From an uncultured Oscillibacter sp. (GTDB lineage: Bacteria; Bacillota; Clostridia; Oscillospirales; Oscillospiraceae), in assembly GCA_910584995.1 (NCBI GenBank), contig CAJUDW010000003.1, forward strand, positions 62,001 through 126,000: a stretch of 64,000 nucleotides of DNA, given 5' to 3'. Below, piece after piece: positions 8,214 to 16,351 of the stretch; the first letter of the stretch is position 1, and the number at the start of each line of letters is the position of its first letter. The notes beneath the pieces were generated by a model that was not told where the DNA came from, did not search any database, and saw nothing but the letters and a program-made list of their open reading frames with translations. A program made the position numbers and the translations under genes.

Positions 8214-8618
8214 TTACACGCGGCGGCGCTTCGGGGGGCGGCAGCCGTTGTGGGGGATGGGGGTGACGTCCTTGATCATCGTCACTTCCAGGCCCACGGC
8301 CTGCAGCGCCCGGATAGCGGCCTCACGGCCCTGGCCGGGACCCTTAACAAAGACCTCCACGGTCTTCAGGCCATGCTCCATGGCGGCACGGGCGGCGGTC
8401 TCCGCCGCGGTCTGGGCCGCGAAGGGGGTGGACTTCTTGCTGCCGCGGAAGCCAAGTCCGCCGGAGGAAGCCCAGGAGATGGCGTTACCCTGGGTGTCGG
8501 TCACAGTCACCATGGTGTTGTTGAAAGAAGAACGGATATGGACCTGGCCGCGTTCGATGTTCTTTCTTTCACGGCGGCGGCGAATAACCTTCTTGCCGCC
8601 AGATTTAGCAGTTGCCAT
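8214..8618 (-). CDS. rpsK: 30S ribosomal protein S11
   Basis: A 134-residue platform protein of the small subunit. Landmarks: HIRSSFNNTMVTVTD, WASSGGLGFRGSKKSTP, VKGPGQGREAA and the C-terminal PHNGCRPPKRRRV. Length and neighbours (rpsM before, rpsD after) are standard. GGAGG lies upstream of the ATG. Confidence 0.98.
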   Translation of the reverse strand: MATAKSGGKKVIRRRRERKNIERGQVHIRSSFNNTMVTVTDTQGNAISWASSGGLGFRGSKKSTPFAAQTAAETAARAAMEHGLKTVEVFVKGPGQGREAAIRALQAVGLEVTMIKDVTPIPHNGCRPPKRRRV

Positions 8619-8633
8619 TTTGGTTCTCCCTCC

Positions 8634-8999
8634 TTACTTCTTCTTGTTGGCAATGGTCTTCTTGGGACCTTTGCGGGTGCGGGCGTTGGTCTTGCTGCGC
8701 TGCCCGCGGACGGGCAGGCCGCGGCGGTGGCGCAGCCCGCGGTAGCAGCCGATTTCCGTCAGGCGCTTGATGTCCAGCGCGGTCTGGCGGCGCAGGTCGC
8801 CTTCCACCACATAGGCGTCGATGGCGTCACGAAGCTTCTGCTCGTCGGCGTCGCTGAGATCTTTTACGCGGGTATCGGGGTTGACGCCCGTCTGCGCCAG
8901 GATATCCTTGGCGCTCTTGCGGCCAATGCCATAGATATAGGTGAGGCCGATTTCGATACGCTTATCCTTCGGCAGGTCAATACCGGCAATACGTGCCAT
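8634..8999 (-). CDS. rpsM: 30S ribosomal protein S13
   Basis: A 121-residue protein of the small-subunit head. Landmarks: MARIAGIDLP start, YIYGIGRKSA helix-hairpin-helix, and the basic tail RGLPVRGQRSKTNARTRKGP that reaches towards the P-site. Normal length. Separated from rpmJ by 27 bases containing a ribosome site. Confidence 0.98.
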   Translation of the reverse strand: MARIAGIDLPKDKRIEIGLTYIYGIGRKSAKDILAQTGVNPDTRVKDLSDADEQKLRDAIDAYVVEGDLRRQTALDIKRLTEIGCYRGLRHRRGLPVRGQRSKTNARTRKGPKKTIANKKK

Positions 9000-9026
9000 A
9001 CTCTTTCAGCACCTCCAATTTTAATG

Positions 9027-9140
9027 TCAGCCCTGTCTCTGCTTGTGCTTGGGGTTCTCGCAAATGACCATAACGCGGCCTTTGCGGCGAATAACCTTGC
9101 ACTTTTCGCACATGGGCTTCACGGACGGTCTTACTTTCAT
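9027..9140 (-). CDS. rpmJ: 50S ribosomal protein L36 (zinc type)
   Basis: A 37-codon gene that is easily missed: it starts at ATG 9140 (MKVRPSVKPMCEKCK) and stops at TGA 9027-9029. Zinc ligands C11, C14, C27 and H32 make it the zinc-binding L36. It lies between infA and rpsM, the usual place. AAGGAAGG lies upstream of the start. Confidence 0.95.
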   Translation of the reverse strand: MKVRPSVKPMCEKCKVIRRKGRVMVICENPKHKQRQG

Positions 9141-9185
9141 AGCTTGAAACCTTCCTTTCAGCGGTTTGTGTCTGCGTCCCGGCGC

Positions 9186-9404
9186 TTACTTGCTGCGCCA
9201 GGTGATCCGGCCGCGGGTCAGGTCATACGGGGACATTTCCACCGTTACCTTGTCGCCTGGCAGGATCCGGATGAAATTCATTCTGAGTTTCCCGGAAATA
9301 TGCGCTAAAATCGTGTGTCCATTTCCAATGTCAACCTGGAACGTCGTGTTAGGCAGGGCCTCAACCACAACGCCTTCCACTTCGATCATGTCGGATTTTG
9401 CCAA
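9186..9404 (-). CDS. infA: Translation initiation factor IF-1
   Basis: A 72-residue OB-fold (S1-like) factor that occupies the ribosomal A site during initiation. Family segments: MAKSDMIEVEGVVVEALPN, GHTILAHISGKLR, RILPGDKVTVEMSPYDL and GRITWR. The length is exactly typical. It directly follows the KOW protein gene (three bases between stop and start). Confidence 0.97.
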   Translation of the reverse strand: MAKSDMIEVEGVVVEALPNTTFQVDIGNGHTILAHISGKLRMNFIRILPGDKVTVEMSPYDLTRGRITWRSK

Positions 9405-9407
9405 GCA

Positions 9408-9692
9408 CTATCCCTCCTGGTCCGGAATCTTCTCCTCACGGTAAACCGCGAGAGTCCTGCGAAGTTCACTGTTGGTGATCTTCTCGTCGCTTTTTATTTT
9501 TTCAGCCAGACGGGTGTCGCTGTCCTCCACAAAAAGCACATGCCTGCGCTTTTTGCGCTTGGGGGCTTCCACCTTTCTGGATTTTCCGTCCGCCAGCAGG
9601 AGGTACTCTCCCTCCACCGCCAGCACGAAGAAGAGTTTTCCCTTGTCCCTGCCGGCATTGGATCGGACGATGTTCGATTTTGCGATCTCCAT
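9408..9692 (-). CDS. KOW-domain RNA-binding protein
   Basis: A 94-residue protein starting at ATG 9692 (MEIAKSNIVRSNAGRDKG). A KOW motif, a small beta barrel seen in ribosomal L14e, L24 and NusG proteins, spans about residues 8-40 (SNAGRDKGKLFFVLAVEGEYLLLADG). The C-terminal half is basic then acidic. A gene of this kind between map and infA is typical of Clostridia and Bacilli. Its role is thought to be ribosome-related but is not defined. It starts 11 bases after the map stop. Confidence 0.85.
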   Translation of the reverse strand: MEIAKSNIVRSNAGRDKGKLFFVLAVEGEYLLLADGKSRKVEAPKRKKRRHVLFVEDSDTRLAEKIKSDEKITNSELRRTLAVYREEKIPDQEG

Positions 9693-9703
9693 AGCCTTCC
9701 CTC

Positions 9704-10456
9704 TCAGATGGCGGGAGCCGTCAGAATCTCCGGCTCCCCGTCGGTGATGAGGATGGTGTTCTCGTAGTGGGCGGCCCACTTGCCGTCCAGCGTCTTGACG
9801 GTCCAGCCGTCGGACAGCTGCTGGATGGCAGCGGAGCCTGCGTTCACCATGGGTTCGATCGCCAGGGTCATGCCGCGGAGCAGACGGGGCCCCCGGCCAG
9901 GACGGCCGTAGTTGGGAATCTCCGGCGGCTCGTGCATCTTGGCACCCACGCCGTGGCCCACGTATTCCCGGACCACGGAATAGCCGTGGCCCTCCACGTA
10001 GCCCTGGATCGCTGCCGAGATGTCCTGAAGCCTCTGCCCCTCCCTGGCCCAGCGGATACCCTCGAAAAAACTCTGCCTGGTCACGTCGATCAGGTCCTGG
10101 GCCTCCGGGGAGATGCGCCCGCAGGGGAAGGTGGCCGCGCAGTCGCCATGAAAACCCCCAATGTACGCCCCCACATCTACGCTCACGATGTCGCCCTCCT
10201 GGAGCACCCGTTTGCCCGGGATGCCGTGGATGACTTCATCGTTGACGCTGATGCAGGCGCTGGCCGGATAGCCGTTATAGTGGAGGAAGGAGGGCACTGC
10301 GCCCTGTTTGCGGATAAATCTCTCCACCGCGCTGTCGATCTCCTGGGTTGTTACGCCGGGCCTTACCATTTCCCCTGCCAAAGCACGGGCAGCCGCGGTA
10401 ATTTCCCCGGCCCGGCGCATCAAGTCGATCTCGTGCGGGGATCTGAGGGTAATCAT
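9704..10456 (-). CDS. map: Methionine aminopeptidase, type I
   Basis: A 250-residue enzyme that removes the initiator methionine from new proteins. Dinuclear metal-site segments in family order: FLHYNGYPASACISVND, VSVDVGAYIGGFHGD (two Asp ligands), GHGVGAKMHEPPEI (His), IEPMV (Glu) and ENTILIT (Glu). ATG 10456 is preferred because the stop of adk (TGA) forms part of GAGG just upstream, giving translational coupling. An earlier non-ATG start would overlap adk. Confidence 0.95.
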   Translation of the reverse strand: MITLRSPHEIDLMRRAGEITAAARALAGEMVRPGVTTQEIDSAVERFIRKQGAVPSFLHYNGYPASACISVNDEVIHGIPGKRVLQEGDIVSVDVGAYIGGFHGDCAATFPCGRISPEAQDLIDVTRQSFFEGIRWAREGQRLQDISAAIQGYVEGHGYSVVREYVGHGVGAKMHEPPEIPNYGRPGRGPRLLRGMTLAIEPMVNAGSAAIQQLSDGWTVKTLDGKWAAHYENTILITDGEPEILTAPAI

Positions 10457-10463
10457 TGCCGCC

Positions 10464-11096
10464 TCATTTCCCCAGCGCACGAAGGATTGCCTGGGTATTC
10501 TCCTCCACAGTGGGTTGGTTCTCCACAGTCTTCAGGAGGCCCCGCTGGGCGTAGAACGCCTTCAGCGGTTCCGTCTCCTTATGATAGACCTCAAGGCGGG
10601 CTTTCACCGTCTCGGGGGCATCATCTTTGCGCTGCACCAGCTTACCGCCGCAGCTGTCGCACACGCCCTCCTGCTTGGAGGGCACGGCAGTCACATGGTA
10701 GCTGGCGCCGCAGCTTTCGCACACGCGCCGTCCGCCCATGCGCTCCATAATCACCTCGTCGGCGATTTCAATGGAGACCACGGCGTCAAACACGATTCCG
10801 GCCTTCTCCATGGCCTCCGCCTGGGCGATGGTGCGGGGCACGCCGTCCAGGATATAGCCTTTTTCACAGTCCTTCTCAGCCAGCCGCTCGGTGATGATGC
10901 CGATGATGACCTCATCGGGCACCAGCTGTCCCGCGTCCATGAAGGATTTAGCCTTCAGGCCGGTGGGGGTGCCGTTCTTAATAGCGGCACGGAGGATGTT
11001 GCCGGTGGAGATGGTAGGGATATCCAAAGTCTTGCAAAGCCTTTCGGCCTGGGTGCCTTTGCCCGCGCCAGGGGCGCCCAGCAGAATCAATTTCAT
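10464..11096 (-). CDS. adk: Adenylate kinase
   Basis: A 210-residue enzyme (ATP + AMP to 2 ADP). It has the P-loop GAPGAGKGTQ at residues 7-16, a zinc-binding lid with two CxxC pairs (CESC, CDSC) typical of the long Gram-positive form, and the AMP-site segment GYILDGVPRT. The last differs from the nearly universal DGFPRT by Val for Phe. The gene is placed between secY and map as usual. Confidence 0.96.
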   Translation of the reverse strand: MKLILLGAPGAGKGTQAERLCKTLDIPTISTGNILRAAIKNGTPTGLKAKSFMDAGQLVPDEVIIGIITERLAEKDCEKGYILDGVPRTIAQAEAMEKAGIVFDAVVSIEIADEVIMERMGGRRVCESCGASYHVTAVPSKQEGVCDSCGGKLVQRKDDAPETVKARLEVYHKETEPLKAFYAQRGLLKTVENQPTVEENTQAILRALGK

Positions 11097-11114
11097 GGAA
11101 AACGCCTCCTCTTT

Positions 11115-12491
11115 TTACTCCAGGAATCCCTTGTACTGGCGCATCAGCATCTGGGACTCTAGGGCCTTGACAGTCTCCAGCGCCACGCCCACCACGATGA
11201 TGACGGAAGTACCGCCGATCGCCACGGAGTCGCTGCCGATAATCTTACCAGCCAGCAGCGGGCAGATAGCCACAATGGCCAGATAAATGGCACCAAAGAG
11301 CGTAATCTTGTTCAGAACGCGCTTGATAAATTCCACCGTGGGTTTGCCGGGCCGGAAGCCGGGAATGAATCCGCCCTGCTTCTTCATGTTGTTGGCAATT
11401 TCCACGGGATTGAACTGGATGCTGGAGTAGAAATAGCTGAATCCGATGATCATGATGAAATACACCACAATATACACCAGGGACTTGGTATCAATGGCGT
11501 TGTAGATGGTGCGGGACACCGTTCCCTCCTGGGGAATCCCAATGAAACTCCAGATGGTAATGGGGAGGGAGGCGATGCTCTGGGCGAAGATGATGGGCAG
11601 GACGCCCGCCATGCTCACCTTCATCGGCAGGTTGCTGTTCTGGCCGCCGTACATCTTCCGGCCCACCTGGCGCTTGGCGTACTGCACAGGAATGCGCCGC
11701 TCAGCGTCATTGATGAACACGATGAATACAATCAAGGCCAGCATACCCACAACCAGCAGCAGCGCGCCCCAGGGGGCCATGGCGTTGTTCAGCACGCTCT
11801 CAGCCTGGGCGGCGGAATAGCCTCCGGCAGTCAGGCTGTCCATGGTGATAGAGCCGTTGCGGATGCCGGACCAGGTCCGGATATTCCCGGCGGCGCTGGA
11901 AATCATGGTGGGGACCCGGGACAGGATACCTGCGAAGAGGACGATGGAAACACCGTTGCCCACGCCGAACTCCGTCACCTGCTCGCCCATCCACATAACG
12001 AAGGAGGAGCCGGCAATCATGGTCACCATAATGACGAGGGCGGGCCAGATGCCGTCCGCGCCGGCGGCCAGGGTGCCGTAGCGCCTCATCATCATATAAT
12101 AACCGAAGGCCTGCAGCACAGCGATAGCCACCGTGGTGTAGCGGGTGATGGACTGGATCTTCTTCCGGCCTTCCTCGCCGCCGTCCTTCGCCAGCCGCTC
12201 CAGGTAGGGGATAGCCACCGTCAGCAGCTGGATGATGATGGAACTGTTGATATAAGGCTGCACGCCCAGGGCAAACACCGTGGCAGTTGCGAAAGCGCCG
12301 CCGCTCATGACGTTGTACAGGCCCAGGATGGTGGTGCCCATGGAATCCAGCTGGCTCCGCAGGGCGTCTACGTTAACGTAGGGAACCGTAATGGCGTTGC
12401 CAATCCGGAAGATCAGCAGAATCAGAACCGTGAAAATCAGCTTTTTCCGCAGTTCGGGAATTCCCCACGCCTTACGAATCGTTTGGATCAC
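11115..12491 (-). CDS. secY: Preprotein translocase subunit SecY
   Basis: A 458-residue channel protein of the Sec translocon with about ten membrane helices. Landmarks: N-terminal RKAWGIPELRKKLIFTVL, the PYINSSIIIQLL segment of helix 2 near the gate, RRIPVQYAKRQVG in the cytoplasmic loop, and the C-terminal RQYKGFLE. The start is GTG at 12491, one base after the rplO stop. Its GAGGTG ribosome site lies inside the end of rplO, so SecY translation is coupled to L15. Confidence 0.97.
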   Translation of the reverse strand: MIQTIRKAWGIPELRKKLIFTVLILLIFRIGNAITVPYVNVDALRSQLDSMGTTILGLYNVMSGGAFATATVFALGVQPYINSSIIIQLLTVAIPYLERLAKDGGEEGRKKIQSITRYTTVAIAVLQAFGYYMMMRRYGTLAAGADGIWPALVIMVTMIAGSSFVMWMGEQVTEFGVGNGVSIVLFAGILSRVPTMISSAAGNIRTWSGIRNGSITMDSLTAGGYSAAQAESVLNNAMAPWGALLLVVGMLALIVFIVFINDAERRIPVQYAKRQVGRKMYGGQNSNLPMKVSMAGVLPIIFAQSIASLPITIWSFIGIPQEGTVSRTIYNAIDTKSLVYIVVYFIMIIGFSYFYSSIQFNPVEIANNMKKQGGFIPGFRPGKPTVEFIKRVLNKITLFGAIYLAIVAICPLLAGKIIGSDSVAIGGTSVIIVVGVALETVKALESQMLMRQYKGFLE

Positions 12492-12492
12492 C

Positions 12493-12933
12493 TTACATCA
12501 CCTCAGCCTTTCCGCCAGCCGCTTCGATAGCCTCCTTGGCAGAAGCGGAGAAGGCGGAAGCCTGGACTGTGACCTTCTTGGTCACCTTGCCGTTGCCCAG
12601 TACTTTGTAACCATACTGGCACTTGGAGAGGATCCCCTTGTCCAGCAGCGCCTGGACGGTGACGGTTTCGCCGTCCGCAAAAGCGTTCAGGGCGGAGAGA
12701 TTGACGATCTCCAGGGGCTTGGCGAAAATGTTGTTGAAGCCGCGCTTGGGAACCCGGCGGGCCAGAGGCATCTGGCCACCTTCAAAGCCAACGCGGACCT
12801 TGCCGCCGGAGCGGGCCTTCTGGCCCTTATGGCCGCGGCCGCCGGTCTTGCCGTTGCCGGAGCCGGAACCCCGGCCCTTCCGGTACGCCGGACGGACGGA
12901 ACCTTCGGCGGGAGACAGTTCGCTCAGTTTCAT
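12493..12933 (-). CDS. rplO: 50S ribosomal protein L15
   Basis: A 146-residue large-subunit protein. The N-terminal MKLSELSPAEGSV and Gly/Arg-rich RKGRGSGSGNGKTGGRGHKGQKARSG extension thread into 23S rRNA, followed by GFEGGQMPLARRVPKRGF. Normal length. rpmD lies 12 bases upstream and secY follows immediately. Confidence 0.97.
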   Translation of the reverse strand: MKLSELSPAEGSVRPAYRKGRGSGSGNGKTGGRGHKGQKARSGGKVRVGFEGGQMPLARRVPKRGFNNIFAKPLEIVNLSALNAFADGETVTVQALLDKGILSKCQYGYKVLGNGKVTKKVTVQASAFSASAKEAIEAAGGKAEVM

Positions 12934-12945
12934 ATTGGCGCCTCC

Positions 12946-13128
12946 TTATTTTTCTTCCGTTACCTGCAGCAGATAGCCGATTTTGGCGATCTTGCCGCGG
13001 GTGGAATCGTTGTCGGGCTGGACGGTAACGTCACCGATCTTGCGCAGCCCCAGGGAATGAGCGGTGGCAACCTGCTTTTCCAGGCGGCCGTTCAGGCTCT
13101 TCACCAGTTTCACATTTAAGTTTGCCAT
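12946..13128 (-). CDS. rpmD: 50S ribosomal protein L30
   Basis: A 60-residue large-subunit protein starting at ATG 13128 (MANLNVKLVKSLNGR), which has AGGCGCAGGAA upstream. Longer in-frame starts would run into rpsE. Landmarks: HSLGLRKIGD and the C-terminal IGYLLQVTEE. Length is typical of bacterial L30. Confidence 0.95.
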   Translation of the reverse strand: MANLNVKLVKSLNGRLEKQVATAHSLGLRKIGDVTVQPDNDSTRGKIAKIGYLLQVTEEK

Positions 13129-13141
13129 TTCCTGCGCCTCC

Positions 13142-13642
13142 TTAACCCACGATCTCTTCCACGTTTTTGCCGCGGATCCGGGCAATCTCCTCGGGGCCCC
13201 GCATCTCCTTCAGGCCCTGGAACGCGGCAGCTACCACGTTGTTGGGGTTGTTGGAACGGAGGCACTTGGTACGGATGTCCTTAATACCGGCAGCTTCCAC
13301 GACGGCACGGACGGCGCCGCCGGCGATCACGCCAGTACCGGGGGCGGCGGGCTTCATCAGCACGCGGCCGGCTCCTGCCTCGCCAATGGTCTCGTGGGGG
13401 ATGGTGGTCCCGGACAGCGTGACGTTAATCATGTTCTTCTTGGCAGCCTCAATGCCCTTGCGGATGGCCTCGGGGACTTCGGCGGCCTTACCCAGGCCGT
13501 AGCCCACCTTGCCCTTGCCGTCGCCGACGACTACCAGGGCGGAAAACTTCATGACACGGCCGCCCTTCACGGTTTTGGAAACGCGGTTCAAGTATACGAC
13601 CTTCTCGATATACTCGCTCTGCTCTCTTTCAAATCTAGGCAT
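13142..13642 (-). CDS. rpsE: 30S ribosomal protein S5
   Basis: A 166-residue protein of the decoding region. It has the N-terminal double-stranded RNA-binding-like fold (YIEKVVYLNRVSKTVKGGRVMKFSALVVVGD) and the C-terminal segment GVIAGGAVRAVVEAAGIKDI. Standard length and position between rplR and rpmD. Confidence 0.97.
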   Translation of the reverse strand: MPRFEREQSEYIEKVVYLNRVSKTVKGGRVMKFSALVVVGDGKGKVGYGLGKAAEVPEAIRKGIEAAKKNMINVTLSGTTIPHETIGEAGAGRVLMKPAAPGTGVIAGGAVRAVVEAAGIKDIRTKCLRSNNPNNVVAAAFQGLKEMRGPEEIARIRGKNVEEIVG

Positions 13643-13659
13643 ATCTGGTTCCTCCTCCC

Positions 13660-14019
13660 TTAGAATTTCAGGCCGCCCTCACGGGCGCCTTCGGCCAAAG
13701 CCTGGACACGGCCGTGATACAGGTAGCCGCCGCGGTCGAAGACCACGGTCTCAATGCCTTTGTCCTTGGCCCGCTGGGCAACCAGCTGGCCCACAGCCTT
13801 GGCAGCGGCCACATTGCCGCCGTAACCCTCGATATCCTTATCAAGGGAGGACGCAGAGGCCAGGGTCACGCCGTGGACATCGTCGATGATCTGGGCGTAG
13901 ATATTGGCCTCGCTGCGGAACACATTCAGACGCGGCGTCTCGGGAGTGCCGGACAGCCGGGCGCGCACCCTCTTATGGCGCTTCAGGCGCTGGGCGTTGG
14001 TATTCGGTCTTTTAATCAT
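13660..14019 (-). CDS. rplR: 50S ribosomal protein L18
   Basis: A 119-residue 5S rRNA-binding protein. Landmarks: basic N-terminus (KRPNTNAQRLKRHKRVRARL), RLNVFRSEANIYAQIIDD, AKAVGQLVAQRAKDKGIETVVFDRGGYLYHGRV and the C-terminal GLKF. Normal length. It lies 14 bases after rplF. Confidence 0.97.
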   Translation of the reverse strand: MIKRPNTNAQRLKRHKRVRARLSGTPETPRLNVFRSEANIYAQIIDDVHGVTLASASSLDKDIEGYGGNVAAAKAVGQLVAQRAKDKGIETVVFDRGGYLYHGRVQALAEGAREGGLKF

Positions 14020-14033
14020 ATCGGCACACCTCC

Positions 14034-14579
14034 TTACTTCTTAGCGCCGGTCTTGCCGACCTTGCGGCGGATAACCTCGTCGGCATACTTAATGCCCTTG
14101 CCCTTGTAAGGCTCGGGAGGACGCTTCTCGCGGACTTCGGCCGCAAACTGGCCGACAGCCTGCTTGTCGCATCCGTGGATCACAATCTTATTGGGAGCGG
14201 GGACATCAATGGTGATGCCCTCGATCTCAGAAACGATCACCTGATGGGAATAGCCCAGGTTCATCACCAGGTTCTTCCCCTCCTTGGCCACACGGTAACC
14301 CACGCCGTTGACCTCCAGTTCCTTCTGGAACCCGTCGGTCACGCCGGTGATCATGTTGTGGAGGATGGTGCGGGTGAGGCCGTGGAGGCTGCGGTGCAGC
14401 TTATCGTCGGAAGGACGCTCTACGGTGATCGTGGTGCCTTCCTGCTTAATGGTCATCTCCGGGCGCAGATTCTTGGTCAGTTCGCCCTTGGGGCCCTTGA
14501 CGGTAACAACATTCCCCGCATCCACCTTCACGGTGACGCCGGCGGGAACGGTGATGGGCATTCTTCCAATTCTCGACAT
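14034..14579 (-). CDS. rplF: 50S ribosomal protein L6
   Basis: A 181-residue protein near the factor-binding site, made of two related domains. Landmarks: MSRIGRMPITVPAGV, VKGPKGELTKNL, HGLTRTILHNMITGV, YRVAKEG and the C-terminal RPPEPYKGKGIKYADE. Standard length and place. Confidence 0.97.
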   Translation of the reverse strand: MSRIGRMPITVPAGVTVKVDAGNVVTVKGPKGELTKNLRPEMTIKQEGTTITVERPSDDKLHRSLHGLTRTILHNMITGVTDGFQKELEVNGVGYRVAKEGKNLVMNLGYSHQVIVSEIEGITIDVPAPNKIVIHGCDKQAVGQFAAEVREKRPPEPYKGKGIKYADEVIRRKVGKTGAKK

Positions 14580-14594
14580 GGTTCAATACCCTCC

Positions 14595-14993
14595 TTACCA
14601 GACAAACGCCAGGACTTCGCCGCCGACATGCAACTCGCGGGCTTTCTTGTCGGTCATGACGCCCTTGGACGTAGAGATAATGGCAATACCGAGGCCGCGG
14701 AGCACGCGGGGCAGTTCGTCGGCGCCCACGTAAACCCGGAGGCCGGGCTTGGACACACGGCGCAGCCCGGTGATAACGGCCTGCTTGCCGGCGTTGTACT
14801 TCAAGGTGATGTGGATCACGCCCTGAAGGCCGTCGTCCACCACGTTGAAGCTTTTGATATAGCCTTCGTCCAACAGAATCTGGGCAATGCTCTTCTTCAT
14901 GTTGGAAGCGGGCACGTCAACGGCGTCATGCTTAGCGCTGTTGGCGTTGCGGATACGGGTCAGCATATCCGCTACCGGATCGGTGATATGCAT
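14595..14993 (-). CDS. rpsH: 30S ribosomal protein S8
   Basis: A 132-residue 16S rRNA binder, starting at ATG 14993 (MHITDPVADMLTRIRNAN) after AGGAGG. A longer in-frame reading extends into the upstream spacer but is not credible. C-terminal landmarks: RRVSKPGLRVYVGADELPRVL and GIAIISTSKGVMTD. In E. coli S8 represses its own operon by binding mRNA. Here a 235-base structured spacer precedes its start, which could serve such control. Confidence 0.97.
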   Translation of the reverse strand: MHITDPVADMLTRIRNANSAKHDAVDVPASNMKKSIAQILLDEGYIKSFNVVDDGLQGVIHITLKYNAGKQAVITGLRRVSKPGLRVYVGADELPRVLRGLGIAIISTSKGVMTDKKARELHVGGEVLAFVW

Positions 14994-15228
14994 GGTAAAT
15001 CCTCCTATTTTTAGAGTTGCGGCAAAGCCGCTGCGGCAGCGAGGTATCATGGCCAATTGCACCGGACGGATGTCCTGGGCAATTGGCCGTGACCTTTCGC
15101 CATTCGTAAGCCTTTCAGGCGTCCATATCAAAACCCCCGAAAGGCCGCTGGGGTTCTAATGTTTCCTCAGGCGTTCCCGCCCACCTGAAGGGGCGGGAAC
15201 GCGAAAAGACTTGTAAGGGCCCTTCTGA
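14994..15228 (-). promoter_or_regulatory. Structured spacer inside the spc part of the cluster (rpsN-rpsH)
   Basis: An unusually long non-coding gap among genes otherwise separated by about 10-20 bases. It holds a 12-bp perfect stem (GCGTTCCCGCCC, 15171-15202), a CCCC/GGGG stem with four T after it on the minus strand (15130-15155, terminator-like), a 10-bp perfect stem (GGCCAATTGC, 15051-15088) with an inner GGAC/GTCC stem, and GCGGC/GCCGC close to the rpsH start. No credible ORF. It may be an attenuator or an RNA processing or protein-binding site. Confidence 0.6.
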
Positions 15229-15414
15229 TTAGAAGGAAGCCTTCCGGACGCCGGGAATCTCGCCCTTGTAGGCCAGTTCCCGGAAACAGATACGGCACAC
15301 GCCGTAATCCCGGAGATACGCGTGGGGGCGGCCGCACAGCTTGCAGCGGTTGTAGCGGCGGCTGGAATACTTGGGAGAGCGCTGCTGCTTGAGAATCATC
15401 GATTTCTTAGCCAT
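15229..15414 (-). CDS. rpsN: 30S ribosomal protein S14, zinc type
   Basis: A 61-residue short form of S14 with two CxxC pairs (CKLC near residue 24, CRIC near residue 40) that bind zinc. Typical segments are RCKLCGRPHAYLRDYGVCRICFRELA and the C-terminal GVRKASF. Length 61 is exactly the zinc form. AAGGGAAG lies upstream. Confidence 0.97.
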   Translation of the reverse strand: MAKKSMILKQQRSPKYSSRRYNRCKLCGRPHAYLRDYGVCRICFRELAYKGEIPGVRKASF

Positions 15415-15426
15415 GTTCTTCCCTCC

Positions 15427-15966
15427 TTAGCGGGCGAAGGGGGCGCCGACCTGCTCCAGCAGGGACCGGGCCTCTTCGTCGGTGTGGGCAGTGGTGCAGA
15501 TGACGACGTCCATGCCGCGGATCTTGTCGATTTTATCGTACTCGATCTCGGGGAAGATCAGCTGCTCCCGGATGCCCAGGGCGTAGTTGCCCCGGCCGTC
15601 AAAGGAGTTGGGGTTGATGCCCTGGAAGTCGCGGACGCGGGGCAGGGCCACGTTGAACAGGCGGTCCAGGAACTCCCACATCTTCTCGCCCCGGAGGGTG
15701 ACTTTCGCGCCGATGGGCATATCCTCACGGAGTTTGAAGTTGGCGATGGACTTCCGGGCGTGGGTAATCACAGGCTTCTGGCCGGTGATCTGGGCCAGAT
15801 CGCCCACCACGTTGTCCAGGATCTTGGCATTTTCACGGGCCTCGCCGCAGCCCACGTTCACGACAACCTTGTCGATCTTGGGGATCTGCATGACGCTCTT
15901 GTAGCCGAACTGCTTCATGAGGGCGGGAGCGACCTCTGCGGTATATTTCTCTTTTAATCTTGCCAT
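15427..15966 (-). CDS. rplE: 50S ribosomal protein L5
   Basis: A 179-residue 5S rRNA-binding protein of the central protuberance. Landmarks: QIPKIDKVVVNVGCGEA, GQKPVITHARKSIANFKLRE, GAKVTLRGEKMWEFLDRL, FDGRGNYALGIREQLIFPEI and the C-terminal ARSLLEQVGAPF. Standard length. Confidence 0.97.
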   Translation of the reverse strand: MARLKEKYTAEVAPALMKQFGYKSVMQIPKIDKVVVNVGCGEARENAKILDNVVGDLAQITGQKPVITHARKSIANFKLREDMPIGAKVTLRGEKMWEFLDRLFNVALPRVRDFQGINPNSFDGRGNYALGIREQLIFPEIEYDKIDKIRGMDVVICTTAHTDEEARSLLEQVGAPFAR

Positions 15967-15983
15967 ACCTCAACGCTCCTCTC

Positions 15984-16337
15984 TCACAGTTCCGCGCCGC
16001 ACTTCTTGCAGATGCGGACGCTGACGTTCTTTTCCTTGCCGGCCACGGTCTTCTTCTCCACCTTGTGGCCGACGCGGGTGGCCTTGCCGCACTTGGGGCA
16101 GATCACCTGCACCTTGCAGGCGGCGATGGCGGCTTCCCTCTTGACAATGCCGCCCTCCTCGCCCTGACGGCGGGGCTTGATGTGGCAGGTGACCAGGTTC
16201 ATGCCTTCCACCACAACCTTGTTCTCCTTGGGCAGGGTGGCAAGGACCTTGCCCTGATGGGTGTTCATGTCCTTGTCCTTACCGCCGTCGCCGGAGATGC
16301 GGACGACCGTGTCGCCCTTTTTGATATTCATTGCCAT
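15984..16337 (-). CDS. rplX: 50S ribosomal protein L24
   Basis: A KOW-fold assembly protein of about 117 residues. The KOW part is MNIKKGDTVVRISGDGGKDKD...GKVL. The C-terminal extension carries two CxxC pairs (CPKC, CKKC) that may bind zinc, as in several Clostridia. Two starts are possible: ATG 16337 with GAGGAGG nine bases upstream, chosen here, or ATG 16331 with AGAGG eight bases upstream. Confidence 0.95.
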   Translation of the reverse strand: MAMNIKKGDTVVRISGDGGKDKDMNTHQGKVLATLPKENKVVVEGMNLVTCHIKPRRQGEEGGIVKREAAIAACKVQVICPKCGKATRVGHKVEKKTVAGKEKNVSVRICKKCGAEL

Positions 16338-16351
16338 TTCCTCTGCCCTCC

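Noticed and set aside
6550..8745. 731-codon open frame opposite rpoA, rpsD and rpsK
   Set aside because: Spans three ribosomal-cluster genes in antisense. Not a gene.
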